Shown: positions 1 to 6,161 of the stretch, piece after piece
Position numbering within the stretch: position 1 is the first letter of the stretch
Layout of the letters: each line of letters starts with the position of its first letter
IMG/VR virus record: IMGVR_UViG_3300048672_001314
Location: 1-24,783 of that record
From: a virus
Direction: 5' to 3' (one strand)
Length of the DNA: 24,783 bases
Position numbers and translations under genes: made by a program
Notes under the pieces: generated by a model
What the model was told of the DNA's origin: nothing
The model's input: only the letters and a program-made list of their open reading frames with translations
Databases searched by the model: none

Positions 1-2
1 AT

Positions 3-305
3 ACTACACTGCTCGCAATCGTTGATATGCTGAAATCTGAGATTGAGGCAAAGAAAGCTGAAGCGCGAGCTCGTGAGAAAGAGGCTGAAGCCCAACAAGC
101 AAAATACGCCGCCGAAATCGCAGCAAACAAAGTTAAGGCAGAGCAAGACATCCTAGACATGGAAGCTTGGAACAAGAAGAACAACGCAGAGCGTGGCGAA
201 GCACGTAAGTTAGCGATGCTAGCAAAGTATCGGTACGAAAAAAATCAAGCTGAAAAAGAAGATCGCGATCTCGATAGTTACCAGATGGTTGGGAGATTCA
301 AGTGA
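3..305 (+). CDS. Charged helical protein, C-terminal part (5' end outside window)
   Basis: I do not recognise this family. The frame is open to the left edge, so the first in-frame ATG (27) need not be the start and the gene probably begins outside the window. The visible 100 residues are almost entirely charged and Ala/Glu/Lys/Gln-rich, with runs such as KKAEARAREKEAEAQ, which predicts a long alpha-helix or coiled coil. No signal peptide, membrane segment or catalytic motif is visible. Its TGA overlaps the GTG start of the next gene (GTGA), so the two are probably translationally coupled and transcribed together. A structural or scaffold-like role is possible from composition alone, but that is a guess. 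Confidence 0.65.
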   Translation, partial: TTLLAIVDMLKSEIEAKKAEARAREKEAEAQQAKYAAEIAANKVKAEQDILDMEAWNKKNNAERGEARKLAMLAKYRYEKNQAEKEDRDLDSYQMVGRFK

Positions 306-823
306 GCGGCTTTTACCAATATTTCAAAGAATCGTTTAAGTTTGATCGTCCACTCGCCCCCGATGCGCTGATCAACAAGGGCGATCAGGTTATGGTGCAA
401 GCCAAACATGATAATGGGCCAATCAAGATCATCACCACAGCCAAGGATAATATCACTGCGAACCAACTGATCGACCAACTCCGCACTCAGGACCCAAGTA
501 TCGTTACGGCGGTCGTGTATGTAATTGATACCAATCAAGTCGGTGATCCAGATATTAACATAACCAAAGATGAGCGACCAATGCAACCAAAAAAGAAAAA
601 ATACCGACCAATGAAGAGACGCGTTAATGAGCAGGATGAGCAGGTTCAACAGAACCCACAGGATGTTGCTAAACAACAACGTCGCACTAACATTGATCAG
701 CAAATAGCACAACAGCAGACTCAGATGGCTACGATTCGTCAGAATGCTGATCGGATCCAGCAACAACTACAAGCGAAGCAGAAGATCATTGATAATCTGC
801 AGCGACAAAAGGCTGCGATCTAA
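302..823 (+). CDS. Unrecognised protein with basic patch and C-terminal coiled coil
   Basis: A 173-residue protein starting at GTG, inside a GTGA overlap with the preceding gene, which supports this start. Residues 1-95 look like a small folded alpha/beta domain. A strongly basic patch follows around residues 96-108 (PKKKKYRPMKRR), then a Gln-rich segment (about 112-173) with heptad-like spacing that predicts a coiled coil. No catalytic motif or membrane segment is seen. The basic patch plus coiled coil would suit a nucleic-acid-associated or assembly protein, but that is inference only. The stop lies two bases before the exonuclease start at 826. The N-terminus has a loose Phe/Tyr-x-Glu pattern, but it does not match a gp21 cleavage site. 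Confidence 0.7.
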   Translation: MSGFYQYFKESFKFDRPLAPDALINKGDQVMVQAKHDNGPIKIITTAKDNITANQLIDQLRTQDPSIVTAVVYVIDTNQVGDPDINITKDERPMQPKKKKYRPMKRRVNEQDEQVQQNPQDVAKQQRRTNIDQQIAQQQTQMATIRQNADRIQQQLQAKQKIIDNLQRQKAAI

Positions 824-825
824 AG

Positions 826-1137
826 ATGGCATTCGTACATATGCCTCCAAGTGGCGAAATACTCGATCTGGTGTCTAAGGATCACCGAGGTCAACGATGG
901 TACCAAAGTCCAAGTGGTATGTGGTATCCATCGATCACCACGATCCTCAGTAACACCGGAGATAAAAGTGCGTTGGTTGGCTGGAGGAATGCTCTCGGTG
1001 CCAGCGAAGCAGATAAACGAACAAAAATGGCGACTGATCGTGGTACTGCAGTTCATGATATGGCTGAAAAGGCGATCAAAAACATCGTTGATCCAACAGT
1101 TGGGCACGAGACCATATTCTATCGTTCAATAAGCTGA
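826..1137 (+). pseudogene. PD-(D/E)XK exonuclease, N-terminal part (frameshifted)
   Basis: First part of a RecB/exonuclease-type PD-(D/E)XK nuclease. It begins two bases after the previous stop and reads well to about residue 100. It has the family's N-terminal region: a PSITTILS segment, a Trp-rich helix (VGWRNALG) and the RGTAVHDMAEKAI helix whose histidine typically lies near the active site. After the codon at 1123 the frame runs out to a TGA at 1135, while the continuation (FNKLKLHLKKINN...) lies in the -1 frame from 1125. Restoring one base near 1123-1127 gives a single protein of about 231 residues. No typical slippery heptamer is visible, so a real mutation or a sequencing error is more likely than programmed frameshifting. 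In such phages this nuclease is usually assigned to DNA recombination or end processing. Confidence 0.75.
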
Positions 1138-1520
1138 AGTTACATCTAAAGAAGATCAACAATGTTCGGTGCCAGGAGCAAGCTTTGTTTAGTGATGTTC
1201 TTGGTGTGGCTGGTCGCGTTGATTTGATTGCTGAGTTCCAGGGGATACGGTCGGTAATCGACTTCAAGACATCATCAAAATCAAAGTCGGAAGAAAAACT
1301 CCTAGATTATTACATCCAGGAGACGTTCTACGCACTCGCATATACGGAGATGTATGGGATTGAAATTGATGATATCGTTACTGTGATGGTGATCGATAAT
1401 GAAGCGATCCCCCTGATCCGGAAACGAAAGATTGCTCAATACGTTCCAATGTTGATCAAACGAATTCGTATTTTTCGATCCAACAACGCGCACACATATC
1501 AGATGCTGAACGGTGCGTGA
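1125..1520 (+). pseudogene. PD-(D/E)XK exonuclease, catalytic C-terminal part (frameshifted)
   Basis: Catalytic half of the nuclease that starts at 826. Family-like sequence begins at 1125 (FNKLK), upstream of the first usable start in this frame (TTG, 1185), so it is a continuation rather than a separate gene. In reconstructed numbering it carries GVAGRVD (Asp about 133), VIDFKTS (Asp about 146, Lys about 148) and the QETFY signature (QxxxY, about 165-169) of RecB-family nucleases. There is no four-cysteine cluster, which argues against Cas4. It converges on the minus-strand membrane gene: the two stop codons sit back to back in TGATCA. If the frameshift is real in the virus, the catalytic core would not be made from the normal start. 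Confidence 0.8.
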
Positions 1521-1868
1521 TCAAACGTGTCGATCAATTTGGTGATCAACTAGATTGATCGACATTTCCAATTCACCTATCCGTTTGTTCGCTGCTCTAA
1601 TTTCAGCCATCAGGTCAATATTTTGAGCATGCAAGTCGGATAGTTGCGCTCGTGTTTTTTCCAATTCAGCACTCAGCATCATAATCTGAGACATCAACAT
1701 CTCAACCTGTTGAGCTGCAGTTACACTGATACTAGTTTTTTCTTCTATGTTGACCTTGCGTCGATTTAACCAAAAAGCTAATAGAACACTCAATCCACTG
1801 ATAAGAACACTAACGGTAGTTGGCAGTGATGCGAAGATATCATCCAATCCATATGGCATTTCAATCAT
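1521..1868 (-). CDS. Small protein with one membrane segment and a coiled coil
   Basis: A 115-residue protein, last gene of a three-gene minus-strand operon. Its ATG overlaps the TGA of the gene before it (ATGA). One hydrophobic segment (about 16-34, TVSVLISGLSVLLAFWL) is followed at once by NRRK, then by a long coiled coil (about 45-107). Acidic residues lie before the membrane segment and basic ones after it. By the positive-inside rule this puts the coiled coil in the cytoplasm, which argues against an inner-membrane spanin, whose coiled coil is periplasmic. Proteins with one membrane helix and a coiled coil are common near phage lysis genes, but their function is mostly unknown. A lysis-accessory or membrane-anchor role is inference. 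Confidence 0.75.
   Translation of the reverse strand: MIEMPYGLDDIFASLPTTVSVLISGLSVLLAFWLNRRKVNIEEKTSISVTAAQQVEMLMSQIMMLSAELEKTRAQLSDLHAQNIDLMAEIRAANKRIGELEMSINLVDHQIDRHV
1528..1564. repeat. 11-bp perfect inverted repeat between convergent genes
   Basis: The arms TGTCGATCAAT (1528-1538) and ATTGATCGACA (1554-1564) pair perfectly around a 15-base loop. The element begins eight bases after the exonuclease stop and lies inside the last codons of the minus-strand membrane gene. There is no T-run on either side, so it is not a standard intrinsic terminator. It could still stop, process or protect the converging transcripts. Confidence 0.6.
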
Positions 1869-2236
1869 CTCCTCACCTTTAGAACATTAACTACGAATGC
1901 ATATAAGCATGACATTCCTAAGATGACCGATAGTGCGCCTAGCAGGGCTGGAGGATTGATCATCAGTTCATGTGATCCAACCCATATCCAATAAGATCCA
2001 GTTACCCAATTAACAATCGCTCTGATGGATCGCATGTGTGCTGTCGTACACACAAAAATTTGAATCAATCCGAACCAACCAATCGCTAGAATGTTGTAAT
2101 GTGTCAACGTGCCCGATGATCCAATTGATGGGTTGAGATACGTAATCAACGCACTGATCGCCAAACACAACAACAACGAACATCCACTAACTAACTCAAC
2201 GGATCTTGTATCATCCGGCAAAAAACTACGGATCAT
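1865..2236 (-). CDS. Four-helix membrane protein
   Basis: I choose the ATG at 2236 (123 residues) rather than a longer upstream start because it overlaps the TGA of the preceding gene as ATGA, the same coupling used at the next junction. Four hydrophobic segments are visible: about 13-34, 48-67, 73-92 and 95-119. The third contains the aromatic stretch NWVTGSYWIWVG, and a short basic tail (KVRR) ends the protein. It is unrecognised beyond being a small polytopic inner-membrane protein. It sits between a three-helix and a one-helix protein in a late operon, so a holin-like, antiholin-like or superinfection-exclusion role is possible. Nothing in the sequence separates these options. Confidence 0.75.
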   Translation of the reverse strand: MIRSFLPDDTRSVELVSGCSLLLCLAISALITYLNPSIGSSGTLTHYNILAIGWFGLIQIFVCTTAHMRSIRAIVNWVTGSYWIWVGSHELMINPPALLGALSVILGMSCLYAFVVNVLKVRR

Positions 2237-2520
2237 GATTTGTCGCCCCCCTGTGGAAGATAAATGATCACGATCATAGTAATTATCATCAGTAGATGCC
2301 ATATCACATCATCGTAAGTAAATTCACGACGATCTGTGGGTAGTATAACGCTAGAAATGTAATTGACCTGAGTGATCATTAGCATCACTATCAGGGAAAT
2401 GATAATACCGGAGTGTATCTTGGCCATAGATCTGTCCTTTGATCGAACAAAAGCAACTATGGATGCCATCAACGCAATAATCACCATAGTTATTGATGCA
2501 AATTCAAGCACATATTGCAT
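2233..2520 (-). CDS. Three-helix small membrane protein, holin-like in size and layout
   Basis: A 95-residue protein and first gene of the minus-strand membrane operon. Three hydrophobic segments are seen: about 6-25, 37-57 and 71-89, with a charged first loop (RSKDRSMAKIH) and a short hydrophilic tail (GGDKS). Size and three-helix layout match class I phage holins, but I see no specific family motif and no endolysin gene lies in the window. The start is preceded by GGTGA and, 27 bases further up, by a late-promoter core (TAAATA). Late expression would suit a lysis role. The assignment is inference from topology and timing. Confidence 0.75.
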   Translation of the reverse strand: MQYVLEFASITMVIIALMASIVAFVRSKDRSMAKIHSGIIISLIVMLMITQVNYISSVILPTDRREFTYDDVIWHLLMIITMIVIIYLPQGGDKS

Positions 2521-2542
2521 GTTTCACCATATAATTGTTTCT

Positions 2543-2556
2543 GCGTATATTTACGC
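2543..2556 (-). promoter_or_regulatory. T4-type late promoter core for the membrane operon
   Basis: On the minus strand this reads GCGTAAATATACGC, containing TAAATA (2553-2548), 27 bases before the ATG at 2520. One of only two minus-strand TAAATA copies found in the window; both precede minus-strand genes. The core is flanked by 5-bp dyad arms (GCGTA / TACGC). Confidence 0.6.
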
Positions 2557-2606
2557 TTTCCCGAAACAATAAAGGGAGCTTCGCAATCGACGAGTCACAA
2601 ATCAAC

Positions 2607-2614
2607 GTAAATAG
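2607..2614 (+). promoter_or_regulatory. T4-type late promoter core for the protease-to-gp25 operon
   Basis: GTAAATAG with core TAAATA at 2608-2613, 21 bases before the ATG at 2635. It drives the plus strand, divergent from the membrane-operon promoter about 50 bases away, so the 114-base spacer (2521-2634) is a two-way late control region. It also supports the 2635 start over the internal ATG at 2656. Confidence 0.6.
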
Positions 2615-2634
2615 CGAATCAGTATGTTCAATCA

Positions 2635-3744
2635 ATGAAAAAGGGTTCCAACAACATGCACTCCTCAATCTATCTAGATCAACCATCGAGGCTGACAATT
2701 GTCGTTGATCAATCAGAATCAACAGTATGCCCCGACTACTATCAGCTGTTGATCCCACTAGATGGGTTCGCTGTAGTGATTCCCTGTCATATCAGTGGGC
2801 AGAACATGGTAGTTGATATTCCAGCGCTAAAACATTTTGGTAATATTGGTTCAGTTGCTGCAAGCATTCAGGCGATCGTCGGTGGTGCGGTTATTGCCAA
2901 ATCCATACTACCAATTGAAATGCTACTTAGTGACGACGAACAACGTGTGGGTACACCCGAGCAGGATGAAGTCGATGATCACACAGAATCAGATATCACA
3001 GATGAGCAGAATGATTCTATCCCCACTGAGGAGGAGGATCAAGATTCGGATCCAGTTATCGAACCAACCAATAAATTTGAGTCATATGATTCAATCAAAG
3101 ATCAGTTGGTTGCGTACAATACGCTTCACCACCAGATAATTGTTGGTGAATCTGTATATCGATTATCTGGCCATATCGATTCGTTCGCTAAGTATGATTC
3201 CAATGACCAATCTGCCTTTGTCCAGCTCGATCAACAATCTGGGGCAATCGTTGATATCATTTTCGAGGGAGATGATTCTCGAGTCGATCAGTACACAAAA
3301 ATTAAGAGTGAATACCTCGATCGGATGATTGGTCCTATTGTGGAAGTCACGATCAGTGGGATTGCAGATAATAATCAGATCGAGGGTAAGGTTGATACCG
3401 GAGCGACTACATGTAGCATTGATGCTCAGGATCTCGAGATCGTGCCAGACTCATTTGAAGATGGACGCGAAATTGTAGTGTTTACTTTCCGTGACGTCAA
3501 GTATCGTGCAGTTGTTGATCATTATCAGACTGTCACGACCGCAGATGGTACATCAAACAGACCCGTTATTATCGTCAACGTGATGTGCAACGATAAGCTA
3601 ATCGAGGAGGTCGCCTTCAACCTCAGTGATCGATCAACGATGGACTATGATGTTCTATTGGGGATGAATTTTTTGGAACAAACTGATTTCTTGATTGATC
3701 CATCAAAGCCTCTACATGAATCCACCCTACCAACAGTTGACTGA
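2635..3744 (+). CDS. Retropepsin-like (RimB-type) aspartic protease with N-terminal domain and acidic linker
   Basis: A 369-residue protein in three parts. Residues 1-100 form a beta-rich domain I do not recognise. Residues about 100-145 are a linker extremely rich in Asp and Glu. From about 230 the sequence matches the retropepsin-like fold of the RimB/'ATP-dependent zinc protease' family (PF05618): catalytic-type KVDTGATT (Asp254), an RPVI strand (309-312), LSDRSTM (330-336), and DYDVLLGMNFL (337-347) followed by IDPSK. In cellular RimB this domain removes glutamate tails from ribosomal protein S6. Here the gene opens a late tail operon, so processing of a virion protein, or of its own acidic linker, is a reasonable guess. 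No known T4 gene occupies this role. The family call is good; the substrate is unknown. Confidence 0.75.
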   Translation: MKKGSNNMHSSIYLDQPSRLTIVVDQSESTVCPDYYQLLIPLDGFAVVIPCHISGQNMVVDIPALKHFGNIGSVAASIQAIVGGAVIAKSILPIEMLLSDDEQRVGTPEQDEVDDHTESDITDEQNDSIPTEEEDQDSDPVIEPTNKFESYDSIKDQLVAYNTLHHQIIVGESVYRLSGHIDSFAKYDSNDQSAFVQLDQQSGAIVDIIFEGDDSRVDQYTKIKSEYLDRMIGPIVEVTISGIADNNQIEGKVDTGATTCSIDAQDLEIVPDSFEDGREIVVFTFRDVKYRAVVDHYQTVTTADGTSNRPVIIVNVMCNDKLIEEVAFNLSDRSTMDYDVLLGMNFLEQTDFLIDPSKPLHESTLPTVD

Positions 3745-3762
3745 TCATTATACTCCAGTACC

Positions 3763-4401
3763 ATGAATTCTACGAAATCACCATTCCTGATCATCCAACG
3801 GTTTCTATCGCCATCTCTATGTGAACAAATGTTGGATACACTGGAATTTAGGGATCCAGATACATCTGATCCAGGAGGTACGATCCCTTTACCTCAGACG
3901 ATACACAACCAACTATGTCAACAAATCATTATCGATCGGATAGTTGATGCTGATATCATCAGCAAGATTGAGCAACATTATCGTGGGTTTACATTCAAGG
4001 GTAGTACGAAATTTGATTTCACTCAACTGGAGCAGGGGTGTGGTGGAATACCAGCTCATGGTGAGAATTGCCAGTTCATTGGTGGCAAATGGGCACAGAT
4101 TAAACCATATGATCTAACTGCTACGATATCACTAAATGAGAGCAACACCAAAGCTCCATTTGATGATCAATATGAGGTATATGGTGGGAAACATGAATTC
4201 ATCAACCACAGCTTTGGTTTCATGCCGGAGCGTGGAACAATGATCATCCACCCATCGTCTCCCCATTTCATTAACGCACATGCGCCAATCAAACGTGGTG
4301 CACTGACTATCGTCAAGTTTCATTTGGTGTCCAACGTACCGATGATTTATCAACCTTCCGATTATCCCGGAAATTATACCAATTGGTTTAGAGACGTATA
4401 A
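3763..4401 (+). CDS. 2-oxoglutarate/Fe(II)-dependent dioxygenase
   Basis: A 212-residue protein of the prolyl-4-hydroxylase-like 2OG-Fe(II) oxygenase superfamily, which uses 2-oxoglutarate and oxygen to hydroxylate a substrate. Visible signatures in order: AHGEN (His99 and Glu101 as the HxD/E iron pair), LTATISLNE (about 118-126, the usual core strand), YGGKHEF (140-146), PERGTMIIHPS (155-165), then a distal His (168 or 173) and KRG (177-179), where the 2OG carboxylate is normally bound. Glutamate replaces the more usual aspartate of HxD. Such enzymes are common in marine T4-like phages, often near tail genes, with unknown substrates. It lies between the RimB-like protease and the spike gene, ending one base before the spike ATG, which suggests coordinated expression and possibly a virion protein as substrate. 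Confidence 0.85.
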   Translation: MNSTKSPFLIIQRFLSPSLCEQMLDTLEFRDPDTSDPGGTIPLPQTIHNQLCQQIIIDRIVDADIISKIEQHYRGFTFKGSTKFDFTQLEQGCGGIPAHGENCQFIGGKWAQIKPYDLTATISLNESNTKAPFDDQYEVYGGKHEFINHSFGFMPERGTMIIHPSSPHFINAHAPIKRGALTIVKFHLVSNVPMIYQPSDYPGNYTNWFRDV

Positions 4402-4402
4402 C

Positions 4403-5737
4403 ATGTATCAATATGCAGATCCACAAACCACGGTATACACTGGTATATCCGTGGGCACAGTAGTAGATACAAACGATCCTCAGCAGATGGGTCGCGTTCG
4501 CGTTCGTGTGGAAGCGTATGGTGATACTAAATTCAATGATGATAGCAATCTACCGTGGGCTGCTATGTGTACACCATTTGGTGGAATGGTACACTCCGAT
4601 CAATTTACTCGTGGCGTCGAAGAGTCTGGGACGGCTGGTCCCACCGCATATGGCATGTTCAATGTTCCCAAAGTTGGTGCGACAGCGCTGGTTACATGCA
4701 TTGATGGTGATCTGATGACTAGAGTAGTCGTTGGATATATGCATATCGACCAAACGGTTCATAGCATGCCACATGGTAGATTCTTGTTAGATGGACAATC
4801 CGATGCTCCAGCTGGTCCTATTAATAGTTCTGAACAACAAATCCAACCATTGTATGCAAACTGGTCCCAGGCATTTGCCAATCGGTCCAGTTTCGAGTGG
4901 AAAACGAGAGGTGCTGATAAGTCGGTTGGTGGACTATCCAAAGCATTCAAAGCTAGTAGCGATGATGGATCGTATGTATCCAACAAACCAGATGAATTTG
5001 AGGTATCCGTAACCGAATCAGATGGTAACAAATTTATCCGAACCAATGGGTATAATAGGTCACGACTAACAAAATCATCTGGAAATAAGATTATTCTTGA
5101 TCCACAGGTGTATTGTTGGGTCACTCCTGGGTTCCATGCCGTATCGATGGATGATAGTATTGATAACTGTCGGATGCGATTTCGCACATCAACTGGACAT
5201 CAGATTATTCTCGATGATACAAATGAGCGGATCTATATCAGCACCAATCAGGGGGAGAACTGGGTAGAAATGGACTCGGATGGTTCGATTGATATCTATT
5301 CTGGAACCAAGGTATCTATTCATGCGGTGGGTGATATTAACCTCCGCTCTGGACAATCGATTCGATTGGATGCTGATCAGGGAGTCCACATTAATTCTGG
5401 GTCAAATGTAAACCTGACCGCAACCACCGATATTAATACATCAGCTTCTGGTACGATCAATACGACCAGTGGTGGTGCAACTACTCATAATGCACAATCG
5501 TTTCACATCAATGGTGGACCGGATATTACAATGACAGCTGACATGATCTATAGCAATGGACCAGAAGCCAGATCAGTCACTCCGGAGCCAGCATATTTTG
5601 CTAGTCGAATCCCCGACCATGAGCCTTGGGGCAGAATATCAACTGCTGGTAACAACGATCGCTCTCCAAAATATGGATACGACGATGCCAACATTGGACG
5701 TGAAAACAGAACTCGAAACAAATACTGGCATCGGTAA
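4403..5737 (+). CDS. 5: Baseplate hub/central spike protein, gp5-like (no lysozyme domain)
   Basis: A 444-residue tail-spike protein. Residues about 13-115 form a gp5/VgrG-type OB fold (GTVVDTNDPQQMGRVRVRVE, then FNVPKVGATALVTCIDGD and VVVGYMH). Residues about 255-390 are a repetitive, Gly/Ser/Asn/Asp-rich segment with alternating hydrophobic residues (GSIDIYSGTKVSIHAVGDIN), typical of the trimeric beta-helix needle of gp5 C-terminal and VgrG proteins. Unlike T4 gp5 there is no lysozyme domain between the two, and the tail after the needle (ASRIPDHEPWGR...) has no enzyme motif I recognise. The protein should sit at the tip of the tail tube and pierce the outer membrane; peptidoglycan digestion must come from elsewhere. 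It is followed after six bases by the gp25-like gene. Confidence 0.9.
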   Translation: MYQYADPQTTVYTGISVGTVVDTNDPQQMGRVRVRVEAYGDTKFNDDSNLPWAAMCTPFGGMVHSDQFTRGVEESGTAGPTAYGMFNVPKVGATALVTCIDGDLMTRVVVGYMHIDQTVHSMPHGRFLLDGQSDAPAGPINSSEQQIQPLYANWSQAFANRSSFEWKTRGADKSVGGLSKAFKASSDDGSYVSNKPDEFEVSVTESDGNKFIRTNGYNRSRLTKSSGNKIILDPQVYCWVTPGFHAVSMDDSIDNCRMRFRTSTGHQIILDDTNERIYISTNQGENWVEMDSDGSIDIYSGTKVSIHAVGDINLRSGQSIRLDADQGVHINSGSNVNLTATTDINTSASGTINTTSGGATTHNAQSFHINGGPDITMTADMIYSNGPEARSVTPEPAYFASRIPDHEPWGRISTAGNNDRSPKYGYDDANIGRENRTRNKYWHR

Positions 5738-5743
5738 ATTATC

Positions 5744-6124
5744 ATGGTACAACAAAAACTATATCGTGGGTTCTCCACATCCAATTATCTTAAGCGACGA
5801 TCGTTCGCGTTATATGATATTGATCTAGTTGCTGAGGATGTAATCAACCACATCTACACTCGGATTAATGAACGCGTGATGTTAGCTGCATTTGGAACAT
5901 CGATACCAGATATGCCATTTGAGCAACTTGACCAAGCGACGCTTGGGTTGATTCGGGAGGACATCCTACGGGTCATCAACTACGACCCTCGGATTCAATT
6001 GCAGAAACTGAACATCACTCCAAATTATGATACAAATGTCGTGGACGTTTCAGCGGAAGTATATTACATCGAGCTCAATATGTCTGGGACAATTGATCTC
6101 AACATTGAATTTGAAGATTTTTAA
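5744..6124 (+). CDS. 25: Baseplate wedge protein, gp25-like
   Basis: A 126-residue protein of the GPW/gp25 family, whose size (T4 gp25 is 132 residues) and signature it matches. ERVMLAAFGTSIPDMPFE (43-60) corresponds to the conserved 'GER-x-x-x-x-FG...FE' region, and YDPRIQL (80-86) to the 'EPR' region, here Asp-Pro-Arg. In contractile tails gp25 joins gp6 in the wedge core and contacts the first sheath ring, so it is needed to start sheath assembly. It is the last gene of the operon starting at 2608; the next promoter core lies only seven bases after its stop. Confidence 0.9.
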   Translation: MVQQKLYRGFSTSNYLKRRSFALYDIDLVAEDVINHIYTRINERVMLAAFGTSIPDMPFEQLDQATLGLIREDILRVINYDPRIQLQKLNITPNYDTNVVDVSAEVYYIELNMSGTIDLNIEFEDF

Positions 6125-6126
6125 CT

Positions 6127-6144
6127 GATTGTAAATATACAATC
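6127..6144 (+). promoter_or_regulatory. T4-type late promoter core for gp6, within a 7-bp dyad
   Basis: GATTGTAAATATACAATC contains TAAATA (6132-6137), 24 bases before the ATG at 6162. The arms GATTGTA and TACAATC pair perfectly around AATA. The same GTA-AATA-TAC centre occurs at the membrane-operon promoter with different but again complementary flanks. Confidence 0.6.
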
Positions 6145-6161
6145 CACCCTGGCCCCCAACA

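Noticed and set aside
278-766. 162-residue minus-strand reading frame with hydrophobic segments
   Set aside because: It lies wholly opposite the coupled 302-823 gene, has no promoter core or RBS, and its hydrophobicity is the usual mirror of a polar, Gln/Asp-rich coding strand.
851-1132. Alternative 93-residue frame over the exonuclease
   Set aside because: The 826 frame carries the nuclease family motifs; this frame has none and is a shadow.
826-1520. Cas4-like nuclease
   Set aside because: The GRVD, DFK and QxxxY motifs fit RecB-type nucleases generally, but the four iron-sulfur cysteines of Cas4 are missing and there are no cas genes or repeats.
1521-1868. Inner-membrane spanin
   Set aside because: Basic residues directly after the membrane segment and acidic ones before it predict a cytoplasmic coiled coil, the reverse of a spanin; no lipoprotein partner is present.
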